From Methanobacteriota archaeon (GTDB lineage: Bacteria > Myxococcota > UBA727 > JABDBI01): a stretch of DNA of 45,971 bases. The stretch is taken from the NCBI GenBank assembly GCA_013288705.1, contig JABDBI010000013.1, forward strand, positions 1-45,971, read 5' to 3'. Under the pieces are notes generated by a model that was not told the origin of the DNA, ran no database searches, and saw only the letters and a list, made by a program, of their open reading frames with translations. Of the stretch, positions 23,639 to 31,802 are shown in pieces; the first letter of the stretch is position 1, and each line of letters begins with the position of its first letter. Position numbers and translations under genes: made by a program.

Positions 23639-24880
23639 ATGGAACATGCTTCTCGGGCGCCGTGGACGGGCCTTGTGCTGTCTGGCGGCGGTGCGCGCGG
23701 TGCCTATGAAGCAGGCGTGATTCGCTATTTGCGCGACGAAATGCCCCCGCGCGTGCGTGCACATATGCGCTTTGAAGTGATTTGCGGGACGTCCATCGGC
23801 GCAGTCAACAGTTGTTTTCTCGCCGCTTACAATCATATTCCTGAAGCTCAGGGGCGTATCCTGGCAGAAACCTGGCAGCGATTGCGCATTGATTCCATCT
23901 ACAAAGTGGGCTGGCAGGAAATTTTTAACCTGCCCAAATTTCTTCTTGGTTCTCGTGGTCGAGGTGAACTGGATGAAAAAGCAGGTCCTGGCCGTCTTGG
24001 CGGGCTGTTAAATACATCGCCTCTCGAACAACTTGTTCGTCGCGATATTCGTTGGGATAATATCTCTGCTAATTTGGCGTCGGGAGATTTGAAAGCGCTG
24101 GCGTTAAATGCCACCCATATTCGCTCTGGTAACACCCATGTATTTGTCCAACTTGCATCGGGTACACTGCCACCGTGGAGTACAGATCCGCGCATCGAGG
24201 CCCACCAGGTAGAGATCGGCCCCAACCATGCCCTTGCCTCAGCTGCTATCCCTTGGTTGTTTCCTGCCGTCGAGATTGAAGGGGAAACATATTGCGATGG
24301 CGCGCTCAAACTCAACACGCCTATTTCTCCAGCGCTGCGTCTGGGTGCAGATCGGTTGTTATTGATTGGCCTACAGTCGGAGGGCCAGCATAACGAATCT
24401 ACACAAAAGAAAGCAGAGCGTATTGATCGCTATCCCTCGGCGGCGTTTTTACTTGGTAAAATTTTAAACGCGCTGATGCTGGATCAAACCGAATATGATT
24501 TGAAACGCCTTGAACGTTTTAACCACTTGCTAGATATACAAAAAGAGAGTTTTGGCCCAGCGTTTCGCACGGCATTTGATCAAAGAATGACGACCGTGCG
24601 GGGAGCACCCTATCGCAAGATCGATACGCTGTTGATTCGGCCGAGTGAAGACATCGCGCAAATCGCTGGCCGCCATTTGCGCATCGGCAGCATTGTGGCG
24701 CGAGCGGGTGGACTGGTGGGTTCACTATTGCGTCGCATGGGAGACATGAGCGAAGGCCAGCCAACCGATTTGCTGAGCTATTTGCTTTTCGACGGCGAAT
24801 TTGCCACAGACCTCATTCGTCTTGGCATGCACGATGCAGATGCGCAGCGACAAAAGATCATCGACTTTTTTAGCACTTGA
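23639..24880 (+). CDS. Patatin-like phospholipase
   Basis: A serine-aspartate dyad lipid hydrolase. The oxyanion motif GGGARG is at residues 16-21, the nucleophile Ser52 in GTSIG, and Asp220 in DGA. The other conserved segment, ALASAAIPWLFPAV, is just ahead. Unlike type III effectors it has no secretion signal, and no membrane anchor is visible. The ATG at 23639 has GGAG 10 nt upstream; an earlier TTG at 23630 has none at a useful distance. The acyl-CoA dehydrogenase gene starts 8 nt after its stop, so the two genes probably act together in fatty-acid release and oxidation. Confidence 0.9.
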   Translation: MEHASRAPWTGLVLSGGGARGAYEAGVIRYLRDEMPPRVRAHMRFEVICGTSIGAVNSCFLAAYNHIPEAQGRILAETWQRLRIDSIYKVGWQEIFNLPKFLLGSRGRGELDEKAGPGRLGGLLNTSPLEQLVRRDIRWDNISANLASGDLKALALNATHIRSGNTHVFVQLASGTLPPWSTDPRIEAHQVEIGPNHALASAAIPWLFPAVEIEGETYCDGALKLNTPISPALRLGADRLLLIGLQSEGQHNESTQKKAERIDRYPSAAFLLGKILNALMLDQTEYDLKRLERFNHLLDIQKESFGPAFRTAFDQRMTTVRGAPYRKIDTLLIRPSEDIAQIAGRHLRIGSIVARAGGLVGSLLRRMGDMSEGQPTDLLSYLLFDGEFATDLIRLGMHDADAQRQKIIDFFST

Positions 24881-24888
24881 GGCAGACC

Positions 24889-26769
24889 ATGGTTTCGCGC
24901 AATTTTTTCGCCGATAACCCCGATATGCAATTTCACTTTCGTCATCTTCCTTGGCAAGATCTCGCTTCGGTGATGTCTATACCTGCAGACGAATTGCGCA
25001 GTGCATCAGAAGAGATGCTGCAGGCGCTTGGCGAATTTGTCGCCAATGAGATCGCTCCTTACACCCACGAACTTGATGCCCAAAGGCCTGTCATCAGGCC
25101 GGATGGCGAAGTCGATGATGCACCGCGCATGAAGACCGTCATCAATGGCCTAGCGAAACTTGGTGCTATGGGATTGACTATGCCCAAGCACATCGGTGGT
25201 TTGGGTCTACCATGGGTGCTATCGAGCGCGCTTTTTGAAGTGTTGGCGCGCGCGGATGTCGCGGTGATGACCTATTATGGTTTCTGCTTGGGTCAAGCTC
25301 AGGTGCTTTTCAGCCAGGCCATTGATGCAGGCGATTTCACTGTCGAGAACGGCGAACTCAAATCGACGTGCTTCGATGCACAGATGAAGCCGATGGCACA
25401 AGGCATTGAAGTTGGCGCGATGGCCATCACCGAGCCTGGCGCTGGTTCCGATGTATCGAAGATCACCACCAAGGCATGGCAAGATGACCATGGCATGTGG
25501 CATGTGAATGGCCAAAAGATCTGGATCACTTGTGGCAACGGAGAACATCACCTGGTGTTAGCTCGCTCCGAGGACACCAAAACCGTCCATGGTCTCGATG
25601 GTCTTTCGCTCTTCTATGTGCCCGCGCATGTAACGCGTGACGGACAGCGCGTGCGCAATATCGAAGTCGCCGGGATCGAGAAGAAAATGGGCCAGCATTC
25701 GATGGTCACGGCAACGATCAACTACAACGACAGCGAGGCCACCCTGCTCGGCAAACGCGGGCGTGGTTTTCAAGCCATGTTGATGCTCATGAACGACGCG
25801 CGTATTGCATGTGGCATGCAGGGCTTGGGCCTATGCGAAGCTGCGCTGCGCATGGCGCGAGACTTTGCTAACACGCGTGTGACTATGGGCAAGCCCATCG
25901 CGGAGCACGAGATAATTGCCGACTACCTCGAGGACATGGACACGCGTGTAAGTGGGCTGCGGGCGATGACTTATTGGGCGAGCTTTCAAGAAGAGATGGC
26001 GACGCGCTACCGCTTTTTGCTCAGACTTTTTCCACCGACGGATGAGCAGAAAAAACGAGAGATGGAAAAAGTGCAGCGCAAGCATCGTTGGAAGAGTCGC
26101 ATGCTCACGCCACTGGTGAAATACACGGGAGCGGAGCTTGCAGTGTATGTGGCACGCATGAACATGCAGATTATGGGCGGTGTTGGTTATATGAGTGAGT
26201 ATGGCGCGGAGAAACTCTTGCGCGATGCTCTGGTGATCCCCGTCTACGAGGGCACGAGTCAGATTCAAGCATTGATGGCGATGAAAGATCATTTGAAAAA
26301 GGCGTTACGCAATCCTGCCTTGTTTTTAGCAGGCTCAGCGAAGGCACGCTTCGACGCGTTGCGTACGACGGATGTGATGGAGAGCGGACTTGCGAGGGTC
26401 AAGGCTGTCTATTTCAGTGCGATTAAAACAATTTTGACGCGTATTATGGCAGACAAGCTTGGCGACTTAAAAGGCAAACCAATTTGGCATTGGCGGACGG
26501 CGTTTTTCAAGTCGTGGGATCCCGCCAAGGACTTCAGCTTTGGCTTGCTACACGCCGAGCGCTTCACCCGAATCGCTGCCGACATGGCGGCGGCCAAGAT
26601 CTTAGTGCACCAAGCCCGCAACACCGCCAAAACACCCGATGGTCCTTGGCGCCGCGGCATCGCCGAACGCTTCCTCGCCCGCGCCGAACCCCGCTGCCGC
26701 GGCCTACTCATCGAAATCGAATCTATCCGCCGATCTCCCTCGCAGATTCAAACAGATCCACGTCGCTGA
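24889..26769 (+). CDS. Acyl-CoA dehydrogenase, long form
   Basis: An FAD enzyme for the first step of beta-oxidation. The 626 residues include the acyl-CoA dehydrogenase fold with AITEPGAGSDVS for FAD and acyl-CoA binding, WITCGNGEHHLV, MGGVGYMSEYGAEKLLRD, and the catalytic Glu in YEGTSQIQ. About 160 residues follow the core, as in the long-chain members related to AcdB/FadE-like enzymes. An unusual feature is an insert of charged residues near position 370 (PPTDEQKKREMEKVQRKHRWK). The ATG at 24889 has GAGG 8 nt upstream; the TTG at 24877 overlaps the patatin stop. The last 40 residues are rich in Arg and Pro. Confidence 0.92.
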   Translation: MVSRNFFADNPDMQFHFRHLPWQDLASVMSIPADELRSASEEMLQALGEFVANEIAPYTHELDAQRPVIRPDGEVDDAPRMKTVINGLAKLGAMGLTMPKHIGGLGLPWVLSSALFEVLARADVAVMTYYGFCLGQAQVLFSQAIDAGDFTVENGELKSTCFDAQMKPMAQGIEVGAMAITEPGAGSDVSKITTKAWQDDHGMWHVNGQKIWITCGNGEHHLVLARSEDTKTVHGLDGLSLFYVPAHVTRDGQRVRNIEVAGIEKKMGQHSMVTATINYNDSEATLLGKRGRGFQAMLMLMNDARIACGMQGLGLCEAALRMARDFANTRVTMGKPIAEHEIIADYLEDMDTRVSGLRAMTYWASFQEEMATRYRFLLRLFPPTDEQKKREMEKVQRKHRWKSRMLTPLVKYTGAELAVYVARMNMQIMGGVGYMSEYGAEKLLRDALVIPVYEGTSQIQALMAMKDHLKKALRNPALFLAGSAKARFDALRTTDVMESGLARVKAVYFSAIKTILTRIMADKLGDLKGKPIWHWRTAFFKSWDPAKDFSFGLLHAERFTRIAADMAAAKILVHQARNTAKTPDGPWRRGIAERFLARAEPRCRGLLIEIESIRRSPSQIQTDPRR

Positions 26770-26832
26770 AATAAATCGTCGACACCTGCCTGTTAGCTCT
26801 CTATTGTCCATCCCCAAACAGGAGGAGTGCCG

Positions 26833-27495
26833 ATGATGCCTTTGCCTTTGCGATCGAGTGATACTCACGCGGACTTGCAAGCATTCGAGGTGGAAGTCAT
26901 GCCTCACGTGCACACCCTGTTTGGCGCAGCATTACGCCTCACGCGATCTTCTTCCGATGCGGAAGACCTGGTGCAAGAAACTTATCTCAAAGCTTTTCGC
27001 TCTTATGAGCAGTTTGAGATGGGCACCAACAGCAAGGCATGGCTGTTTCGTATTCTCACCAACACGTTTATTAATAAGTATCGCCGCAAAGTGAAAGAAC
27101 GCGAGATCATCGACGGTGAATCCCGTGCACCAACGGTTTTTGCTTCTATCGATATTCGCGCCAAAGGCGATATGAATCCGGAAAATATCGTTGCGGATCG
27201 TGGATTATCAGATGAAGTGCTAGGTGCTTTGCATCGGGTACCAGTGGATTTCCGCGTCGTGGTGATCTTGTCAGATATTTACAGCTTCTCTTATAAAGAG
27301 ATTGCCGAGATGGTGGCCATTCCCATTGGCACAGTGATGTCGCGCCTATTTCGCGGACGAAGGCTCATGCAGGAGCAACTCTTTGACTACGCTATTCGGG
27401 AAGGCGTGATTAAAGCACCAAGCAAGATGGAGGGTGCACAAACCTTCTGTTTGGAAAGCTATCGCAAACGTTCCGCACGACAGCAAGCAGCCTAG
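26833..27495 (+). CDS. ECF-type RNA polymerase sigma factor
   Basis: The protein has the two sigma domains: sigma-2 with [20 protein letters not shown] and the adjacent [20 protein letters not shown], then sigma-4 with [33 protein letters not shown]. The 221-residue length includes a C-terminal tail of 30 residues. No anti-sigma gene is adjacent, so control may be by transcription or through the tail. GGAGGAG (26821-26827) precedes ATGs at 26833 and 26836 at 5 and 8 nt. It converges on the fadL-like gene. Confidence 0.92.
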   Translation: MMPLPLRSSDTHADLQAFEVEVMPHVHTLFGAALRLTRSSSDAEDLVQETYLKAFRSYEQFEMGTNSKAWLFRILTNTFINKYRRKVKEREIIDGESRAPTVFASIDIRAKGDMNPENIVADRGLSDEVLGALHRVPVDFRVVVILSDIYSFSYKEIAEMVAIPIGTVMSRLFRGRRLMQEQLFDYAIREGVIKAPSKMEGAQTFCLESYRKRSARQQAA

Positions 27496-27524
27496 CCGTT
27501 TCTAAAATCCGGCGGTAACGGCTA
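27493..27524. other. 8-bp inverted repeat across the convergent 3' ends of the sigma factor and fadL-like genes
   Basis: TAGCCGTT (27493-27500) and AACGGCTA (27517-27524) are perfect inverted repeats with a 16-nt loop. They include the sigma-factor stop codon and the last codons of the fadL-like gene. They could end transcription from both sides, but no T run follows, so the role is uncertain. Confidence 0.35.
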
Positions 27525-28764
27525 ACCCGCCGTTCCAAGCCGAGCCACCGAAGGTATAGCGCGAACCTGCTTTTTCTACAGTCTGATTGGGCATGATGGC
27601 CAACATGCTGTAGACATCCGCGCTAAGCTCTACGTTCTTGGTCTTCACAAAGCGATAGCCAGCGCCAAAAGAAACATTGTGTGAATCAGCATCTAATAAA
27701 TTTGCTGATCCTGTCGGCAAATCAACCGCAGCGGGCCTAAAGCCGTAGCCAGCGCGCACGTGAATGTCCCGTGGAAAGGTGTATTCGACGCCGATTCGCG
27801 GCATAAAAACATTGCGAAAAGAAAATTTCGTATTGTGTGCGCGCACAAATTTCGAGAGAGCAGATTCCGCGGATGCATTCTCTGGAGGTGGTGTAAACTG
27901 CAAAAATGGTCCAGAGTAGTTTGGCCAGTAGTACCAAGTCACGTCTACTCCAACAGTCAATGCTTTCAGCGGCGAATAGGCAGCACCTATGGCAATTTGA
28001 TGCGGCGAATATCCCAAATAGGCTTCCATGGTGGGGTCAATGATCGATTGTATTCCTGCAACCTCGGTGACGATGTGCGTTGGAGCCAACATTGCGCCGT
28101 AGGATTCGCTTCGATAGGTGATTCCCAGGAAGAGACTGTCAAGTGGTTCATACGTGACTCCAGCGATCGCTGCCACTGATGCTGTCGCTGGCCCCGACAG
28201 CAGACTCTGCACCTGTTTTGTCGCGAGCGAGGCATTCATGTCCATGCCAAGCGTCGCTCCTCCCGATAAAGCGAACGCAACACCCACAGACAATTGTTTA
28301 ATCGGTCGATAAGCAATTCCCGCCATCGCTGAGGGCAGCTTCAACCCCGAGCCATACATCATCATGTGAAATTGATCGTCGACAGTCCTAAGGCCTACAA
28401 ACATCGGATTCGGCAATCCAAATGTCACATGAAAGCCAAGCGATATATCATATGGCAGCTTAAAGCATCCACCGAGGCTCACTAACCCTTGCGAACCTAC
28501 CTGGTCAACGGGAACATTTGGCGTGCCATTATCGACGCTGAAATTGCTCTGCACATAATCAGCGGAAAGACTCACAAGGTGAGAAGCGCAGCGGGCTAGA
28601 TTGGCGGGATTATAGTAAACCGATGAATCGTCTGCCGAGAGCGCAGTACCTGCACCGCCCATGGCTCGCATCCGCGCACTTGCGCCTAGCAAGTCCTCGA
28701 TGGGGTGTGCACCAGAAATCGTCGAGATGCATACAGTAAGTAGAGCAATTTTTTTGAATGCCAT
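27502..28764 (-). CDS. FadL/OmpP1/TodX-family outer-membrane transporter
   Basis: FadL-family beta-barrels carry hydrophobic compounds, such as long-chain fatty acids, through the outer membrane. The signal peptide ends near SGA-H (residue 19). The typical start of the mature protein follows, GASARMRAMGGAGTALSADDSSVYYNPANLA. The rest alternates beta strands (AAYSPLKALTVGVDVTWYYW, RIGVEYTFPRDIHVRAGYGFRP) and ends in a Phe. The length of 420 residues is usual. AGGTGA lies 4 nt before the ATG at 28764. It is the second gene after the lipoprotein at 28772, 7 nt apart. Confidence 0.92.
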   Translation of the reverse strand: MAFKKIALLTVCISTISGAHPIEDLLGASARMRAMGGAGTALSADDSSVYYNPANLARCASHLVSLSADYVQSNFSVDNGTPNVPVDQVGSQGLVSLGGCFKLPYDISLGFHVTFGLPNPMFVGLRTVDDQFHMMMYGSGLKLPSAMAGIAYRPIKQLSVGVAFALSGGATLGMDMNASLATKQVQSLLSGPATASVAAIAGVTYEPLDSLFLGITYRSESYGAMLAPTHIVTEVAGIQSIIDPTMEAYLGYSPHQIAIGAAYSPLKALTVGVDVTWYYWPNYSGPFLQFTPPPENASAESALSKFVRAHNTKFSFRNVFMPRIGVEYTFPRDIHVRAGYGFRPAAVDLPTGSANLLDADSHNVSFGAGYRFVKTKNVELSADVYSMLAIMPNQTVEKAGSRYTFGGSAWNGGLAVTAGF

Positions 28765-28771
28765 TGGTCAC

Positions 28772-29824
28772 CTAACGGGCAGCTCGAATTTCTCGCAATA
28801 ATTTAAACAATGCGATGGGTCCTGCGTTCGTGTCGGACACGTAGGCGATTAGGCGCTCGATGGCAACATCCATGTCTTCGTCTTGCCAGTCGGAAAAAGA
28901 TCTCGCTTCGCCACATGCACCCGAGGCGCTCTCGGTGATGGACGCAATTCGAAAGAATGTGTCGCCGAGAACTTGCATGGCAGACGCTCCCTCTTCGGGT
29001 TTTCTCATGAGTGTATGCAGAACAATAGAATGGGAGCGAAACTGCTCTACAGTCAAAAAATCTTGCACGCTGCCATTTGGAATCATTGACGCGGGCATTC
29101 GCGCTAACAACTCGTCCGTGAGAGCATGCAACTCACTATCCAGATTCTGCTGCGCAAATAAGCGCGACGAAATATCGATTAGGGTTTCTGACTTTTCCTG
29201 ACTAAGCCCGGGGTGATTTGAAGAAAAGATCCGCACCGCACGCGTTGTCCCAAGCGAGGTGCAAACGCCAGGAAAATGATTGAGAGCAAACTTAAACCCT
29301 GTCATTTGCCATGGTGTCAAGAGAACAGGGATGAGATGATACAAAAAATCTGCATCAAGCGGATCATTGGCAGCAAGTGCAATCAATGTATCGATTGCCT
29401 CTCTTTCCCTGCCCAGATGCTTACCAAAAGCCAGCAGCTTAGCCCTAACGGATGGCACATTCACATCATGCAAGATTTCAGCGGTCTGCACGAGATTGCG
29501 CTCAATTTGCCCAGAATCAATCAAGGGCAAGATGGTTTTTCCGAGGTGAACAAGCTCGTTCGGATCGGCTATTGGCGCAAGTTCGGCCGATGCAGTCGCA
29601 AGTTGATCGATCGCACCAACGAGCTCACCCTTCCTCGCATCTAGCAATTCCGTCTTCTGCGCCGCACATGTGCTGCGTTCCGCATTAAAGCGCAGCTGCT
29701 CAAAAGCCACCTCACCAGGAGTAGGTGCCTTCTCCGGCTCAGACGTTTCGAATGGGCATGCCACAAGCAACAAAGCCGCCCAGCCGACAGAATATAGGCA
29801 ATATTTTCTTAGTAATATTTTCAT
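28772..29824 (-). CDS. Predicted lipoprotein of unknown function
   Basis: The 350-residue protein has a signal peptide (1-22) with the lipobox VAC, so Cys23 is a likely lipidation site. A Pro/Glu/Thr linker follows, and the rest is predicted to be alpha-helical (for example ELVHLGKTILPLIDSGQIER), possibly an alpha-solenoid repeat. I do not recognise the family. It is co-transcribed with the fadL-like gene 7 nt downstream, which suggests a role in lipid transport or assembly of the barrel. It is divergent from exbD across 86 bp. Confidence 0.7.
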   Translation of the reverse strand: MKILLRKYCLYSVGWAALLLVACPFETSEPEKAPTPGEVAFEQLRFNAERSTCAAQKTELLDARKGELVGAIDQLATASAELAPIADPNELVHLGKTILPLIDSGQIERNLVQTAEILHDVNVPSVRAKLLAFGKHLGREREAIDTLIALAANDPLDADFLYHLIPVLLTPWQMTGFKFALNHFPGVCTSLGTTRAVRIFSSNHPGLSQEKSETLIDISSRLFAQQNLDSELHALTDELLARMPASMIPNGSVQDFLTVEQFRSHSIVLHTLMRKPEEGASAMQVLGDTFFRIASITESASGACGEARSFSDWQDEDMDVAIERLIAYVSDTNAGPIALFKLLREIRAAR

Positions 29825-29910
29825 AATTCAGGCTGGTCTTTCTCTATTATCTATTGATAAGCGTGTCAATTCGGTTGGGACAAAGCGTCCAGAAATGGTA
29901 GGATGCAAGC

Positions 29911-30327
29911 ATGCGCTTTTCCAACTCCGCGGGGCGTGACCGCCGCCATCTTGCTGTAGACATCAATCTAACCAACCTGGTTGACATTATGTTCAACCTG
30001 CTGCTCTTTTTCATGCTGACCTCGAGCATCGCCGAGCACTCAGGCATCAACGTTGATCTCCCCCAAGCGAGCCATGCCGATTCCGAACTCAATGCCAAGG
30101 ATCTCTCTATCGTGCTCACTTCCGATGGATCTATTCTGATCAACGACGAGCAGCGGACCGCCGATCAGCTCAAATCTCAATTAGAGAAAATGCCCAAGGG
30201 CAGCGACCCGCGCGTAGTTTTACACGCCGACAAGGGTGTCCCCTATGGGCGAGTGGTCGAGATCATGGACCTCGTGAAAAGCAAGGGCGTTGGCCATATG
30301 TCCATCGCCACCGAATCTGGGCACTAA
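29911..30327 (+). CDS. exbD: ExbD/TolR-family biopolymer transport protein
   Basis: ExbD/TolR proteins use the proton motive force with an ExbB/TolQ partner to energise outer-membrane processes. The N-terminus is cytoplasmic, with a single membrane helix at about 22-41. The helix contains the essential Asp in VDIMFNLLLFFMLT. The periplasmic domain has the expected VVLHADKGVPYGRVVEIMDL. AGGA lies about 7 nt before the ATG at 29911. No exbB/tolQ is next to it in the window. It converges on tlyA, with the stop codons adjacent. Confidence 0.9.
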   Translation: MRFSNSAGRDRRHLAVDINLTNLVDIMFNLLLFFMLTSSIAEHSGINVDLPQASHADSELNAKDLSIVLTSDGSILINDEQRTADQLKSQLEKMPKGSDPRVVLHADKGVPYGRVVEIMDLVKSKGVGHMSIATESGH

Positions 30328-31077
30328 CTAAGGCACCTTCCAACCGGCAATGTACTCGACGTTTCCATCGGTGCCTGTGATAGGACTTTCAGCGTACCCG
30401 AGCAGATGAAGTCCCTGCGCCTGCGCACAATCAAGTACTTTTTGGAGCGCCATTGCCCGCGCATTCTCGTCACGGACAATGCCCCCTTTTCCCACTTGTT
30501 CTGGCCCGACTTCGAATTGTGGCTTAATCAGCGCGTAAATAACTGCCGCGGGGGCAAGATGCCCCAAAACTGCCGGCAACACTTTCAACAATGAGATAAA
30601 ACTGACATCGATGGTCCCGATAGTCGGAGTGGGGTTAAAAGTGCCCCGAGGCACTTTCAGCATGTGCGTACGCTCCATCGATGTCACACGCGCATCCTGC
30701 CGAAGCTGATAAGCAAGTTGGCCATACCCCACATCGACGGCGAACACGTGCTTCGCACCATTTTTGAGCAGCACATCGGTGAAGCCACCTGTCGACGCAC
30801 CTACATCCAGGCATATAGCGCCTGCAATCTGTGCGGGCCACTTCTGAATGGCAGCTTCCAGCTTAAATCCTCCCCGAGAAACATAGGGGATACTATTTTC
30901 CTTAATGCGAAGCACCGCATCCACTGACACCTGCGTGCCGGGCTTATCCACCCTGTGCTCGCCGACCAGCACGTCTCCAGCCAAAATGCGAGCCTGCGCT
31001 CGAGTACGCGTAAGTTCCAGGCCTCTTGAGACCAGCAGAGCGTCTAACCGCTCTTTATGTGGCTTGGAATTGGTCAT
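30328..31077 (-). CDS. tlyA: TlyA-family rRNA 2'-O-methyltransferase
   Basis: The protein has an N-terminal S4 RNA-binding domain (ERLDALLVSRGLELTRTRAQ, residues 9-60) and an FtsJ-like methyltransferase domain with the SAM motif CLDVGASTGGFTDVLL. This is the arrangement of TlyA, which methylates ribosomal RNA riboses, and which is also often annotated as a hemolysin. The length of 249 residues is typical. Next come conserved ALIKPQFEVG and GKGGIVRD. It is transcribed divergently from the polyhydroxyalkanoate-system gene; a weak TTATAA element lies in the 56-bp gap. Confidence 0.93.
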   Translation of the reverse strand: MTNSKPHKERLDALLVSRGLELTRTRAQARILAGDVLVGEHRVDKPGTQVSVDAVLRIKENSIPYVSRGGFKLEAAIQKWPAQIAGAICLDVGASTGGFTDVLLKNGAKHVFAVDVGYGQLAYQLRQDARVTSMERTHMLKVPRGTFNPTPTIGTIDVSFISLLKVLPAVLGHLAPAAVIYALIKPQFEVGPEQVGKGGIVRDENARAMALQKVLDCAQAQGLHLLGYAESPITGTDGNVEYIAGWKVP

Positions 31078-31133
31078 TGTGAATACTGTAGTTATAAGAA
31101 AGGATGATCACTCTGGCTACTGGAGACAAGAAA

Positions 31134-31412
31134 ATGGCTGATATCTCTCTTTGCATTGCTCACAAGATGGGCAAAGCCCAAGCTAAGAAGCTGATTCAAA
31201 AAGAAATTCTGGCTTCAGCGTTAGGTGATTTCTTCCAAATTGAAGCAGATTGGAAAGGCAATGCCTGCTCCATTTCTGGCCCTGCTCAAGGATCAATAGA
31301 AATCACGGATGATGAAATCAAGGTTGAGCTCGATTTAGGGTTCAAGGCAAAACTTTTCCGCAGCAAAATCGAGAGCAAGCTCAAAGAGCGCGTCGAAAAA
31401 GTTTTGGGTTGA
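31134..31412 (+). CDS. Polyhydroxyalkanoic acid system family protein
   Basis: A protein of 92 residues with the pattern MADISLCIAHKMGKAQAKKLIQKE at the start and VELDLGFKAKLFRSKIESKLKERVEKVL at the end, typical of the PHA_gran_rgn family (associated with polyhydroxyalkanoate granules, role uncertain). The ATG at 31134 has GGAG 8 nt upstream; the longer frame from 31104 is less likely. No PHA synthase gene is in the window. Confidence 0.8.
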   Translation: MADISLCIAHKMGKAQAKKLIQKEILASALGDFFQIEADWKGNACSISGPAQGSIEITDDEIKVELDLGFKAKLFRSKIESKLKERVEKVLG

Positions 31413-31422
31413 ATGACCAGAA

Positions 31423-31728
31423 TTACTTATTTTCTGGTGCCGCTTTTTCTGGCGCTTCCTTGGGCGCCTCTTCGCCCTTGTCCATATGCCACATATGGCC
31501 CGCTCCCTGGTGTCCTTCCCAACCCTTGCAGCTACCGCAACGCGAATGCTCCCAATGGTGCGGGGCGCAAAAGACGGCGAGAGTAAGCACCACAAGAAGA
31601 GCCTGCCAGAATTTCCCCGGCCTTACCTGCAGAATGTCGGCCACGACTTTGTTCCATGAAAAATACAGCAACACCGCCGCAATTATCCACCAAGCGAAAC
31701 CAAAACCACACATCGTCCACATACACAT
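31423..31728 (-). CDS. Small membrane protein with a Cys/His-rich tail
   Basis: About 101 residues. Two hydrophobic spans lie at residues 8-24 and 43-58. The C-terminus holds CAPHHWEHSRCGSCKGWEGH and HMWHMDKG, which could bind a metal ion, followed by a Glu/Lys/Pro-rich end. I do not recognise a named family. The frame is open to 31806, but the ATG at 31728 has AGGGG 6 nt upstream. It is downstream of cca (74 bp) on the same strand. Confidence 0.65.
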   Translation of the reverse strand: MCMWTMCGFGFAWWIIAAVLLYFSWNKVVADILQVRPGKFWQALLVVLTLAVFCAPHHWEHSRCGSCKGWEGHQGAGHMWHMDKGEEAPKEAPEKAAPENK

Positions 31729-31802
31729 AAGCGCCCCTTTTTTTGAGTAGGTTACAAGAATGGATTGATGGTAATCGGTGTAGGCATCCGAGCGCAATAC
31801 AT

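Noticed and set aside
26770-26832. Sigma-factor autoregulatory promoter
   Set aside because: No convincing ECF-type AAC/CGT pair at the usual spacing could be found in the 63 bp.
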